A stretch of 64,000 nt of DNA, from NCBI GenBank assembly GCA_019637155.1, contig JAHBWE010000001.1, forward strand, positions 124,001-188,000, given 5' to 3'. This DNA comes from Labilithrix sp. (GTDB lineage Bacteria; Myxococcota_A; Polyangia; Polyangiales; Polyangiaceae). Both the position numbers and the translations under genes were made by a program. Below the pieces are notes generated by a model that saw only the letters and a list, made by a program, of their open reading frames with translations, was not told the origin of the DNA and made no database searches. Positions 1 to 7,940 of this stretch are shown in pieces. Position 1 is the first letter of the stretch. Each line of letters starts with the position of its first letter.

Positions 1-601
1 CGCGCGTGCAGCTCGCCTCGACCTCGCTCAGGATGTGCGTCGACAAGAGCACGGTGTGCTCCTTCCCGAGCGCGCGGATGACGTCGCGGACCTCGCGGAT
101 CTGGTTCGGGTCGAGGCCCGCGGTCGGCTCGTCGAGGACGAGGAGGGGAGGGCGCGCGACGAGCGCGTCGGCGAGGCCCACGCGCTGCTTGTAGCCCTTC
201 GAGAGGTTGCCGATGACGACGTTGGCGACGTCGCGCACGCCGGCCTTGCCCATCGCGTCCCAGACCGCGTCCTTGCGCGCGCCCGACGCGACGCGCTTCA
301 GCTCCGCGCGATGACGGAGGTACTCCGCGACGCGCATCTCGGGGTAGAGCGGGACCGCCTCCGGCATGTAGCCGAGCTTCTGCCGCGCCTCGAAGCTCTC
401 CTTCGCGACGTCGTGGCCGGCGACCTCGACCTTGCCGCTCGTCGCGCCGAGGAAGCCGGCGATGATCCGGAGCGTCGTGCTCTTGCCCGCGCCGTTCGGG
501 CCGAGGAAGCCCACGACCTCGCCTTTGTCGACCGCGAACGAGAGATCGTCCACCGCGACCTTCGGGCCGTAGCGTTTCACGAGGTGCGAGACCGAGATCA
601 C
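1..601 (-). CDS. ABC transporter ATP-binding protein (ABC-2/GldA type), 3' end outside window
   Basis: ATPase subunit of an ABC exporter; the C-terminal part lies beyond base 1, so about 200 residues are visible. Walker A (GPNGAGKST, about residues 34-42), the signature region LSKGYKQRVG, Walker B (LLVLDEPTAGLD) and the H-loop (LLSTHIL) are all intact. The first residues, ISVSHLVKRYG, and the short Q-loop region (KLGYMPEAVPLY) are typical of the single-domain ATPases that pair with ABC-2 permeases (multidrug, gliding, Nod-type). The GTG start is chosen because the similarity begins at once after it. It lies 20 bp downstream of the stop of the triple-REC kinase on the same strand, so it may be the last cistron of the chemosensory transcript. 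The permease should lie just outside the window. The substrate cannot be told. Confidence 0.93.
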   Translation of the reverse strand, partial: MISVSHLVKRYGPKVAVDDLSFAVDKGEVVGFLGPNGAGKSTTLRIIAGFLGATSGKVEVAGHDVAKESFEARQKLGYMPEAVPLYPEMRVAEYLRHRAELKRVASGARKDAVWDAMGKAGVRDVANVVIGNLSKGYKQRVGLADALVARPPLLVLDEPTAGLDPNQIREVRDVIRALGKEHTVLLSTHILSEVEASCTR

Positions 602-621
602 TCGGCCCTCCGCTTACCGCG

Positions 622-2532
622 TCACCCGAGCGACAACCAGAACTTTGCGCCTTCGCCGGGCGCGCTCTCGGCCCAGACCCGCCCGCCGTGCCGCACGACG
701 ATCCGGCGCACGGTGGCGAGCCCGATGCCGGTGCCCTCGAACTCCTTCGGCGAGTGGAGCCGCTGGAAGGGACGAAACAGGCGCTCCGCGTGCGCCATGT
801 CGAAGCCGGGGCCGTTGTCGGCGACGAAGAACGCGCGCTCGCCGTCGCGGACGATCGCGCCGACCTCGATCCGGACGCCGTCCGTCTTCTTCGCCGTGAA
901 CTTCCACGCGTTGCCGAGGAGGTTCTCGAGCACGGCGCGGAGGAGGCCCGAGTCTCCCTGGACGACGAGGCCGTCCGCGATCACGACCTCCGCCGTCCGC
1001 TCCGGCGAACGCGCGCGCAGGTCGGAGACGATCGCGCGCGCGATCTCGCCGAGGTCGACCTCGCGGCGGACGATCTCGGCGCGCGTGACGCGAGCGAGCC
1101 CGAGGAGGTCCTCGATCAGCTCGTTCATGCGCTTCGCCGCGCCGTGGATCCGGGCGAGGTGACCCTTGCCGTCCTCGCCGAGCCGATCGCCTTCGTCCTC
1201 CTCGAGCGCGCGCGCGAAGCCCTGGATCGCGCGGAGCGGCGCGCGGAGATCGTGCGAGACGGTGTAGCTGAAGGCCTCGAGCTCTTCGTTCGCGACCTCG
1301 AGCTCCGCGTTCTTCTTCTCGACCTCGGCGAGGTGCGCGGCCCGCGCCTCCGCGAGCGCGGCGGAGACGCGGGCGTCGCGCTCGCGCGTGGCCTCCTCCT
1401 CGGCTTGTTTTCGTCGCAGCTGCGCCCGCACGCGCGCGACGAGGAGCGCGCCGGCGGTCCCGCGCGAGACGACCTCGTCCGCGCCGGCGCCGAGGCACTC
1501 CACCGCGAGGGTGGAGTCTTCGTCCGCCGTCACCGCGACGATCGCGTTCGGGCGCCGGACCGCGGCCCGGATCGCGCGGCAGCTCGCGACCGAGGCCTCG
1601 ACGACGGTGCAGGCGGGGACGAAGTGCTCGAGCAGCAAGAGCGCGTCCTCCGCCGACGCCGCGCGCGCGACGTCGAACGCGTCGCGCCGCAGCGCCGCGA
1701 TCGTCGCGTCGAGGTCCTTCCCCACGACGAGGACCTTCTGCGTCGCGAGCGCGCTCCGCACCGAGGCGACGGGCGCCTCGCGGTTCGATCCGAGCAGGGC
1801 CGCGACGCGCGCGACGATCTCGACCGGCGGCGTCTTCTTGCCGAGGTACGCGTCGACGCCGGCCTCGAACGCGCCGATCTCGCCGGCGTCGATGTCGGAG
1901 CCGCTGATCATGATGACCGGCGTATGACGGTGCGCCGCGTCGAGCCGGAGGCGGCGGACGACGGTGGCGCCGTCGATGCCGGGGAGCTCGCCGTCGCAGA
2001 TGACGAGCGCGGGGCGGATCGCGGCGGCCTCGCGGAGGCCGTCCTCGCCCGTCGCGGCGAGCACCGCGCGGTAGCCGGCGGCCTCGAGCGCCTCGCGCAT
2101 CGCCTCGCGGAAGGAGACGCTGTCGTCGATGACGAGGATCACGCTGCGCGGGTCCTCCGCGCGCCGCTGCGTGAGCTCGCGCGCGCGGGCGATCACCCAC
2201 GACACCGCGTAGGGCTTGGCCGCGTATTCGTCGGCGCCGCGCTCGAGGCCGCGGATGCGGTCCTTCACCTCGGCCTCGGAGGACAACATCATCACCGGCG
2301 TCCGCGCGGCGGGGCCTTCTTGCGCGCGGATCTCGCCGAGCAGCTCGACGCCGTCGCCGTCGCCGAGGCGCACGTCGAGGATCGCGAGGTCGAAGCGCTC
2401 CTTCGCGAGCGCGGCGCGCGCGTCGGCGATCGTCCCGCAGCCCACCGCGTCGAGCCCCGCAGCCTCGAGCGCCTCGAGGAGGTCCATCCGCACGGTGAGG
2501 CTGTCGTCGACGACGAGGACGCGCGGCTTCAC
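622..2532 (-). CDS. Hybrid histidine kinase with three N-terminal receiver domains
   Basis: Cytoplasmic signalling protein of about 636 residues. REC1 (about 1-120) has the acidic pair at D9-D10 and phospho-acceptor D53 in AILDVRLGDGDG. REC2 (about 135-255) has VIDDSVSF and VICDGELPGIDG. REC3 (about 270-385, from VLVVGKDLDATI) is degenerate: the acceptor region reads ACTVVEASV, with no clear Asp. A coiled coil (about 390-420) leads to a HisKA domain (SYTVSHDLRAPLRAI) and a HATPase with N-box NLLGNAWKF, DNGPGFD and GTGIGLATV. There is no membrane segment or PAS domain. The GTG start overlaps the cheB stop by 4 bp (GTGA), so it is translationally coupled to the chemosensory operon and probably acts as its output or integrator. 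CheA or CheB may share phosphate with its receivers (inference). Confidence 0.9.
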   Translation of the reverse strand: MKPRVLVVDDSLTVRMDLLEALEAAGLDAVGCGTIADARAALAKERFDLAILDVRLGDGDGVELLGEIRAQEGPAARTPVMMLSSEAEVKDRIRGLERGADEYAAKPYAVSWVIARARELTQRRAEDPRSVILVIDDSVSFREAMREALEAAGYRAVLAATGEDGLREAAAIRPALVICDGELPGIDGATVVRRLRLDAAHRHTPVIMISGSDIDAGEIGAFEAGVDAYLGKKTPPVEIVARVAALLGSNREAPVASVRSALATQKVLVVGKDLDATIAALRRDAFDVARAASAEDALLLLEHFVPACTVVEASVASCRAIRAAVRRPNAIVAVTADEDSTLAVECLGAGADEVVSRGTAGALLVARVRAQLRRKQAEEEATRERDARVSAALAEARAAHLAEVEKKNAELEVANEELEAFSYTVSHDLRAPLRAIQGFARALEEDEGDRLGEDGKGHLARIHGAAKRMNELIEDLLGLARVTRAEIVRREVDLGEIARAIVSDLRARSPERTAEVVIADGLVVQGDSGLLRAVLENLLGNAWKFTAKKTDGVRIEVGAIVRDGERAFFVADNGPGFDMAHAERLFRPFQRLHSPKEFEGTGIGLATVRRIVVRHGGRVWAESAPGEGAKFWLSLG

Positions 2533-3581
2533 TCGCGGGCTCCTCGCACGACGCGCGCGAGCGCGCCGCCGATCAGGTCGAGCGGGAGCACCGACTTCGC
2601 GGCGCCGAGCTCGACCGCCGCGCGCGGCATCCCGTACACGACGGACGAGGCTTCGTCCTGCGCGATCGTGTACCCGCCCGCCTTGCGGATCTCGAGGAGG
2701 CCGTTCGCGCCGTCGCGCCCCATCCCCGTCAAGAGCACCCCCGCCGTGTTCACTCCCATCTCCTTCGCGATCGACTCGAACAGCACGTCGACGGAGGGAC
2801 GACACGAATGTCGCTCCGGACCATCGTCCAGATAAAGCTTTCCGCTCGCCACGCGCAAGTGCCGTCCCGCCGGCGCCATGATCACGCGCGGCCCGGCGTC
2901 GAAGAGCGACTGTCCGTGCGTCGCGAAGCCGACCCGATGCGCGGTCTGGGCGTCGAGCCAGTCCGCGAGCGTCGCGTCGAAGGGCTCGCCGATGTGGAGC
3001 ACGAGGATGACCGGGACGGGGAAGCCGCCGGGGAGATCGAGGAGGAGGCGGCGCACGGCGCCGGGGCCGCCGGTCGACGCGCCCACGCAGACGACGCGGA
3101 TCTCGCTCGCCGGCGCGGCGCGCACGCTCGGCAGCGCGGCGGGGAGGCGCTTCCGGAGGTGGGTGACGACGCGGATGCGCGACGCGACGCGGAGCACGAA
3201 CGCGAGCTTGTTCGCCCACTCCTCTGGCGGCGTCGACGCGGTCGGCTTCTCGAGGACGTCGACCGCGCCGGCCGCGATCGCGTCGTAGGTGCGGAAGACC
3301 TCGCCGCGGTTCTCCGCCGACGAGACGACGACGATCGGCGTCGGGCAATACGCCATGATGTATTCGGTCGCGGCGAGGCCGCTCAGCACCGGCAGCATCA
3401 TGTCCATCGTCATGACGTCGGGGCGGAGCCGTTCGCACGCCTCGATCGCCTGGCGCCCGTCGGTCGCCTCGCCGACGACCGTGAACGTCGGATCGGCGGA
3501 GAGGATGTCGACGATGTGACCGCGCACGGTCGCCGAGTCGTCGACCACGAGCACGCGAATTGGTCCGCTTCCCTCCGTCAT
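2529..3581 (-). CDS. cheB: Chemotaxis response regulator, protein-glutamate methylesterase CheB
   Basis: CheB removes methyl groups from (and deamidates) receptor glutamates, resetting MCP sensitivity; it is activated by phosphorylation from CheA. 350 residues, the usual length. The REC domain (about 8-125) has D14-D15 and phospho-acceptor D60 (VMTMDMMLPVLSG). After a short linker the methylesterase domain (about 160-345) shows the nucleophile S169 in VGASTGGPG, the catalytic His in VLHIGEPFD and the Asp in TGMGRDGANG. The ATG start overlaps the cheA stop by 4 bp and the end overlaps the hybrid kinase start by 4 bp. A full active site means a working adaptation enzyme for the MCP and CheR of this cluster. 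Confidence 0.97.
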   Translation of the reverse strand: MTEGSGPIRVLVVDDSATVRGHIVDILSADPTFTVVGEATDGRQAIEACERLRPDVMTMDMMLPVLSGLAATEYIMAYCPTPIVVVSSAENRGEVFRTYDAIAAGAVDVLEKPTASTPPEEWANKLAFVLRVASRIRVVTHLRKRLPAALPSVRAAPASEIRVVCVGASTGGPGAVRRLLLDLPGGFPVPVILVLHIGEPFDATLADWLDAQTAHRVGFATHGQSLFDAGPRVIMAPAGRHLRVASGKLYLDDGPERHSCRPSVDVLFESIAKEMGVNTAGVLLTGMGRDGANGLLEIRKAGGYTIAQDEASSVVYGMPRAAVELGAAKSVLPLDLIGGALARVVRGARE

Positions 3582-5566
3582 CCGATCAACCTCCGCACCG
3601 TCTCGAGGAACTCCACCTGCGCGAAGTCACCTTTCACGATGTATGCCCGAGCCCCGGCCTCGAGGCCACGCCGGCGGTCTTCCGGCGCGCTGCGGGAGGT
3701 GACGAGGACGGCGGGAGTGTTCGCGATCGCGGGGTCCGCGCGCATGCGGGCGACGGTCTCGAAGCCGCTCATGCCCGGCATCTCGACGTCGACGACGAAC
3801 AGCGCGAAGCCACCTGCGCGGGCCTTCTCGAGCGCCTCTTCGCCCGAGGCCGCCGTCGTCACGACGTAGCCCGCGGCCTCGAGGATGCTCTGCTCGAGCA
3901 TGCGCGACGTGAGCGAGTCGTCGCAGACGAGCACGCGCGCCGGGGCACGTTTCTCCGGCGCGGCCTGCTCCGCCGCCGCACCGAGCGCCGCGATCGCATC
4001 GACGAGGAGCCGCGGATCGAGCGCGAGGCGCGGGTTGCCTTCGCCGTCGAGCGACGCGCCGGCGACGATCGGCGCCGCGGTCGCGGCGGGCGGGAGCGGG
4101 TGCACCACCTCGTTCACGATCCCGAGCACGCGCTCGACGCCGACCGCCGCGCGCGCGCCGCCGACCTCGAGGAGGAGCGCGGTCCGCGCGGCGCTCACGG
4201 CGTCGACGCCGAGCACGCGGGCGAGCGCGCCGTAGCGCCAGCGCTCTCCGCGGTCGCCGTCGCCGTCGCTGAGCACGTCGCCGTCGGCGGTCCGCACGAC
4301 GTCGGAGGGCGTGAAGCGCACCGTGCGGCGGATCGCGTCGAGCCTCACCGTGACGACGCGATCGGCGGCCTCGACCATGAGCGCGGGCGCGGCGGTGAGG
4401 GTCACCGGGACCTCGAGCGCGATCTCGGTCCCGGCGCCGGGGCGGCTTTGCACGGTGAACGATCCGCGCACACGATCGAGCGCCGCCGCGATGACGCCGA
4501 GGCCGACCCCGCGCCCCGCGAGCTCCGACGCCGCCGCGCGCGTCGAGACGCCGCCACGCATCGCGAGCCGAAAGAGCCCAGTCGCGTCGAGCTTCGCGGC
4601 CTCGTCCGGCGTCAGAGGTGGCGCCCCTTTGTCCGCGGTGGGACCGCCGGCCTCGTCCGGCGTCAGGGTCGCCGCTCCTTTGTCCGCGCTGTGGCTGCCG
4701 GCCTCGTCCGGCGCGAGCTGCTTCGCCACGATCGCGGCGCGGAGCGCGGCCTCGTCGATGCCGCGTCCGTCGTCGCGGCACGTGATGACGGCGCGCGAAC
4801 CGCGCAGGTCGACGCCGATCGCGATGCGCCCCTTCGCGGGTTTCCCCGCGCGCGTTCGCTCCGCGGCGGGCTCGATCCCGTGCGCGATCGCGTTGCGGAC
4901 GAGCTGGAGGAGCGCGTCGCGGACGACGGCGAGGACGTGCGCGTCGAGGCGCCGATCGCCGCCGGTGGTCTCGAGCTCCACCGCGCGGTCCTCGCGCGCC
5001 GCGGCGTCGTGCGCGGCGCGGGCGACCTCCGCGAAGACCGTGTCGGCGCGGAGGAGGCGCAGGCGCTGCGCGTCTTCGATCGTGTCGCGCGCGAGCCGAT
5101 CGACGCCGTCGAGCAGGGCCTCGCGTTCGGGTCCTGTCTTCGCGCGCGCGGCGGCGATCCGCGCGGAGAGGTCCGCGAGCGAGGCGAGGAGCGCGTCGAC
5201 CTCCTCGAGATCGAGCCGCACCGACTCCGCCGCGAGCGGCGGCGGGGCGGCAGACTTCGGCGCCGCGACCTTCGGCGCAGCCGGCGCGCCGAGCGTCGCG
5301 AGCTCGCGCGCGATCGCGTCGACGAGGGGGAGCACCGCGTCGGCGGGGGCGCGCGCGGCGAGGCGCTCCTCGACCTCGTGCGCGAGGCGCGCGATCTCGG
5401 CGTGGCGCACGACGCCGGCGGCGCCCTTCAACGTGTGCGACGCGCGCAAGAGCGTGCGGAGCTTCTCCGGATCGGCGGCGGCGCCGAGCTCGACGACGCC
5501 GCGCTGGAGCGCGTCGACGATCTCGCGCGCCTCGATCCGGAAGTAACGGTACGGGTCTTTGCTCAC
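3578..5566 (-). CDS. cheA: Chemotaxis histidine kinase CheA fused to a C-terminal receiver
   Basis: Central kinase of the chemosensory array, about 662 residues. Hpt/P1 domain with phospho-accepting H44 (ASHTLKGAAG), a linker, P3 dimerisation (about 205-270), P4 ATPase with N-box LVRNAIAHGIEP, G1 box CRDDGRGID and G2 box GRGVGLGVI, P5 CheW-like domain, and a terminal REC (VLVCDDSLTSRM; acceptor in VVDVEMPGMSG). No P2 is obvious. No separate cheY lies in the cluster, so the fused REC may be an output or phosphate sink, as in FrzE-type kinases. In P4, between the G1 and G2 boxes (the ATP lid), there is an in-frame 17-residue repeat (bases 4598-4711). GTG start overlaps the cheW stop by 4 bp; the stop overlaps the cheB ATG. 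Confidence 0.96.
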   Translation of the reverse strand: MSKDPYRYFRIEAREIVDALQRGVVELGAAADPEKLRTLLRASHTLKGAAGVVRHAEIARLAHEVEERLAARAPADAVLPLVDAIARELATLGAPAAPKVAAPKSAAPPPLAAESVRLDLEEVDALLASLADLSARIAAARAKTGPEREALLDGVDRLARDTIEDAQRLRLLRADTVFAEVARAAHDAAAREDRAVELETTGGDRRLDAHVLAVVRDALLQLVRNAIAHGIEPAAERTRAGKPAKGRIAIGVDLRGSRAVITCRDDGRGIDEAALRAAIVAKQLAPDEAGSHSADKGAATLTPDEAGGPTADKGAPPLTPDEAAKLDATGLFRLAMRGGVSTRAAASELAGRGVGLGVIAAALDRVRGSFTVQSRPGAGTEIALEVPVTLTAAPALMVEAADRVVTVRLDAIRRTVRFTPSDVVRTADGDVLSDGDGDRGERWRYGALARVLGVDAVSAARTALLLEVGGARAAVGVERVLGIVNEVVHPLPPAATAAPIVAGASLDGEGNPRLALDPRLLVDAIAALGAAAEQAAPEKRAPARVLVCDDSLTSRMLEQSILEAAGYVVTTAASGEEALEKARAGGFALFVVDVEMPGMSGFETVARMRADPAIANTPAVLVTSRSAPEDRRRGLEAGARAYIVKGDFAQVEFLETVRRLIG
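4598..4711 (-). repeat. 51-bp in-frame tandem repeat inside cheA
   Basis: Two near-identical 51-bp units (4598-4648, 4649-4699) and a partial third (4700-4711), each starting ggcctcgtccgg on the + strand. Being a multiple of three, they keep the cheA frame and encode 17-residue units around TPDEAG and ADKGA. They lie in the segment between the G1 and G2 ATP-binding boxes, which in CheA kinases forms the flexible ATP lid. Confidence 0.9.
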
Positions 5567-5985
5567 GTCGCGATCCCTCCGCGCGCGAGGAGCGCCGCGA
5601 GATCGAGCAGCTCGGCGGGCTCCTCGCCCGGCTCGAGGAGGAGCTGACCCTCGAGCTCGTCGAACGCGAGCGCGAGGCCGCGGCGCGCGGCGGGCGTCGC
5701 GATCCAGCCGTGGGTGCCGTTCGCGCGCCCGAGCAGCGCGGGCAGCGAGAGGACGACGACGAGGCTCCCGCGGATCCCGGCGAGCCCGAGCTGCGCCGCG
5801 CCGCCGCCGGGGAGCGGCACGATCTTCGGGCTCCGCCCGACGACGCTCAAGGCCGCGAGCGGCACGACGTAGCGCGCCCCGCCGGCCCGGATCGCGAGTG
5901 CAGGCGCGCCGCGTCCGCGATCGAGCACGGCCGGCTCCGCGAACGCGCGATCGAACTCCGCCGCGATCTGAGCGACCGTCTTCAT
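5563..5985 (-). CDS. cheW: CheW-like coupling protein (first of two)
   Basis: 140-residue single-domain adaptor that links MCPs to CheA. The CheW fold runs from about residue 28 (ALAIRAGGARYVVPLAAL) through GLAGIRGSLVVVLSLPALLG to the end; the central I-R-G turn is the family hallmark. The ATG start at 5985 overlaps the stop of a 37-codon repeat ORF by 4 bp (ATGA), and its own stop overlaps the cheA GTG by 4 bp. A second CheW is encoded upstream of cheR (7479-7940); two distinct CheWs in one cluster suggest either two receptor sets or one scaffold that differs in its CheA and MCP contacts. N-terminal 25 residues (MKTVAQIAAEFDRAF) look helical. Confidence 0.9.
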   Translation of the reverse strand: MKTVAQIAAEFDRAFAEPAVLDRGRGAPALAIRAGGARYVVPLAALSVVGRSPKIVPLPGGGAAQLGLAGIRGSLVVVLSLPALLGRANGTHGWIATPAARRGLALAFDELEGQLLLEPGEEPAELLDLAALLARGGIAT

Positions 5986-6095
5986 GCCATCGCCCCTCGC
6001 GGCCGCCCGGTCGCGCGGCTCGAGCCGCCGCGCCTTCGCGGTTCGGTCGCGTGGCTCGAGCCGCCACGGCTTCGCGGTTCGGTCGCGCGGGTCAT
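5982..6095 (-). CDS. 37-residue Arg/Gly/Ser repeat ORF between cheR and cheW
   Basis: Small open frame with 12-residue repeats (RATEPRSRGGSS, HATEPRRRGGSS, then RATG). It starts at an ATG overlapping the cheR stop by 4 bp and stops in a TGA overlapping the cheW ATG by 4 bp, the same coupling used at most junctions of this operon. It is encoded by a 36-bp tandem repeat, so the frame is kept open by repeat length. It could be a real peptide, a translational bridge between cheR and cheW, or a chance frame in a repeat. Composition is unlike its neighbours and no family is recognised. Confidence 0.3.
   Translation of the reverse strand: MTRATEPRSRGGSSHATEPRRRGGSSRATGRPRGAMA
6009..6090 (-). repeat. 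36-bp tandem repeat in the cheR-cheW gap
   Basis: Unit 1 is 6009-6044, unit 2 is 6045-6080, and a 10-bp start of unit 3 follows at 6081. Units begin ggtcgcg and contain ggctcgagccgcc, itself a perfect hairpin (ggctcgagcc). The two full units differ at only a few positions. Period 36 is a multiple of three. Confidence 0.85.
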
Positions 6096-7489
6096 GCCTT
6101 CCTCTCCTCCGTGTCGATTGCGGCGAGCTCGGCGCGCGTCAGGGCGAGGAGCGCGTCGCGGTCGAAGCCGCCGCCGAGGAGCGCGATGCGGGTCGCGGTC
6201 TCGTGCGCGATCAGATCGAGCGCGTGGCGGAGGTCGCGGCGCGCCGCGGCGGCGTCGCCCTCGCGGCGCGCGAGGCGGCCGAGCTGGAGGTGCGCGAGCG
6301 CGAAGTCGGGCTCGAGGTAGAGCGCGGCGCGATGGCGATCGATCGCGGCCGGGCGATCGCCGCGGTGCTCCGCTGCGAGACCGAGGACGTAGTGCGCCTC
6401 CGGTCCGCCCTCCTCCGTCGCGACGAGGTGCGCGCAGACCTCCTCCGCCGCGTCGACCTCGCCGTCGCCGAGGAGCGCGACGGCGCGGAGCACGCTCGGT
6501 CCCGGCGCGATCGCGGCGAGGGCCTCCTTGAACCGCTCCTCCGCGACGAGCGCGACGACGTCGGGCGACACCGCGGCGAGCGGCTCCGGCGGCAGCGGGG
6601 CCATCCACTTCGGCGGCGTCGCCGTGCGCACGGTCGGCGGCGACGGCGCGACCGCGGCGCCGCCGGTGTGACGGTAGTGGAAGGAGCCGGCGCAGGCCTC
6701 GACCGCGTACTCCTCCGAGAGGCCGCGCAACGTCTCCGCGTGGCCGAGGAAGAGGAGGCCGCCGCGCTTCAGCGACGCGGTGAGGCGCGCGATGACGGTG
6801 CGCGCCGCATCGCGTGTAAAATACATGGTGACGTTGCGGCAGAACACGGCGTCGAACGGGCCGAGCGGGATCGCGTCGGCGTCGATCAGGTTCGCGGCGC
6901 GGAGGTCGACCATCGCGCGCACGTCGGCGCGGACCTCCCACGCGCGGCCCTTCCGCGTGAACCAGCGATCGCGATCGGGAGGCGCGACCGCGCGGAGCGC
7001 CCACTCCGAGTAGAGCGCGGCGCGCGCGGCCTCGAGCGAGCGCCGGCTCAGGTCGATCGCGGTCACGCGCGCGTCGCTCCGGCCGATCGAGAGGAGCGTC
7101 ATCGCGATCGAGTAGGCCTCCTCGCCGGTGGAGCAGCCCGCGGAGAGGACCGCGATCGGCGCGCCCTCGCGCTCGGTCGCGAGTGCGCGCAAGGCCTCGA
7201 AGTGGCCGCGCATGCGGAAGAAGTACGTCTCGCCCACGGTGAGGAGCTGGCCGAGCGTGTGGAGCTCCGTCGCGTCCGGCGCCGACGCGTCCGGCGCCGA
7301 CGCGTCCGGCGCCTTCGTGTCCGGCGCCGAGAGCGCGTCGAGGTAGGCCGTCGCCGTCGTCTTCCGTTCGGCGATGCGCTGCGCGAGCGCGCCCGCGAGC
7401 ACCTCGTCCGCGTCGTCGCTCAGCTCGAGGCCGAGCTCACGCGCGACGATCGCGCGCATTCGTGCGAGCGCTGTCGGGTCAACGCGCAT
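6092..7489 (-). CDS. cheR: CheR methyltransferase with C-terminal TPR repeats
   Basis: SAM-dependent methyltransferase that methylates MCP glutamates; partner of CheB in adaptation. About 465 residues. N-terminal all-helical CheR_N domain (about 1-80), then the methyltransferase with SAM motif VLSAGCSTGEEAYSIAM and the later FDAVFCRNVTMYFT, followed by a linker and TPR-like repeats (EAHYVLGLAAEHRGD and FALAHLQLGRLARREG; about 370-450). The TPR tail resembles FrzF-type CheRs of myxobacteria. A linker in the N-terminal half holds four 15-bp repeats (7271-7330; SAPDA-like). Start chosen at ATG 7489 because the conserved CheR_N helices begin there; this gives an 11-bp overlap with the upstream cheW. 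The stop overlaps the 37-codon ORF. Confidence 0.95.
   Translation of the reverse strand: MRVDPTALARMRAIVARELGLELSDDADEVLAGALAQRIAERKTTATAYLDALSAPDTKAPDASAPDASAPDATELHTLGQLLTVGETYFFRMRGHFEALRALATEREGAPIAVLSAGCSTGEEAYSIAMTLLSIGRSDARVTAIDLSRRSLEAARAALYSEWALRAVAPPDRDRWFTRKGRAWEVRADVRAMVDLRAANLIDADAIPLGPFDAVFCRNVTMYFTRDAARTVIARLTASLKRGGLLFLGHAETLRGLSEEYAVEACAGSFHYRHTGGAAVAPSPPTVRTATPPKWMAPLPPEPLAAVSPDVVALVAEERFKEALAAIAPGPSVLRAVALLGDGEVDAAEEVCAHLVATEEGGPEAHYVLGLAAEHRGDRPAAIDRHRAALYLEPDFALAHLQLGRLARREGDAAAARRDLRHALDLIAHETATRIALLGGGFDRDALLALTRAELAAIDTEERKA
7271..7330 (-). repeat. 15-bp x4 in-frame repeat in cheR
   Basis: Four consecutive 15-bp units of the form cgcgtccggcgccga at 7271, 7286, 7301 and 7316; the third and fourth differ by a few bases. 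They encode a five-residue Ala-Pro-Asp-rich repeat in the linker between CheR_N and the methyltransferase fold. Confidence 0.9.
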
Positions 7490-7940
7490 CGTCCTGCCCG
7501 GCGATCGCGCGCCATACCTCCTCGTCGACGAGCTTCGCGGTCTGGAGGATCGCGAGGAGCTCGCCGTCGAGCGTGGAGAGCTCGGCGATCGCGCCGCGCG
7601 CCGAACGCGCGAGGAGCGGCGCGACCGCGTCGTTCGTCGCCGCGAGGGCGCGCACGCCGACGACGGAGTGAACCGCGAGGACGGCATCGCGATCACCGAC
7701 GACGATCGCGATCCAGCGCGTCGCCGCGTCACGCTCGTCGCGCGCGCCGCTGAAGAGCGTGGCCGCGTCGACGACCGGGACCGCGCGGCCGCGCACGATC
7801 GCCGCGCCGGCGACGAACGACGGCGCGCCCGCGAGCGGCTCGATCGGCAGCGGGCGCATCGTCTCGCGGACGTGCCGCGCCGGCAGCGCGGCGAGCGCGC
7901 CGCGAGCGGGACGGAAGACGACGTGCAGCGCCGCCGTCAT
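7479..7940 (-). CDS. cheW: CheW-like coupling protein (second, diverged)
   Basis: 153 residues. Weaker CheW similarity than the 5563-5985 gene: the fold is seen in LHVVFRPARGALAALPA, FVAGAAIVRGRAVPVVDA (the CheW turn, here V-R-G) and WIAIVVGDRDAVLAVHSVVG. The C-terminal 40 residues (AELSTLDGELLAILQTAKLV) match the end of the CheW fold. The ATG overlaps the MCP stop by 4 bp; the 3' end overlaps cheR by 11 bp. Likely a receptor-proximal adaptor for the MCP encoded immediately upstream. Confidence 0.85.
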   Translation of the reverse strand: MTAALHVVFRPARGALAALPARHVRETMRPLPIEPLAGAPSFVAGAAIVRGRAVPVVDAATLFSGARDERDAATRWIAIVVGDRDAVLAVHSVVGVRALAATNDAVAPLLARSARGAIAELSTLDGELLAILQTAKLVDEEVWRAIAGQDDAR

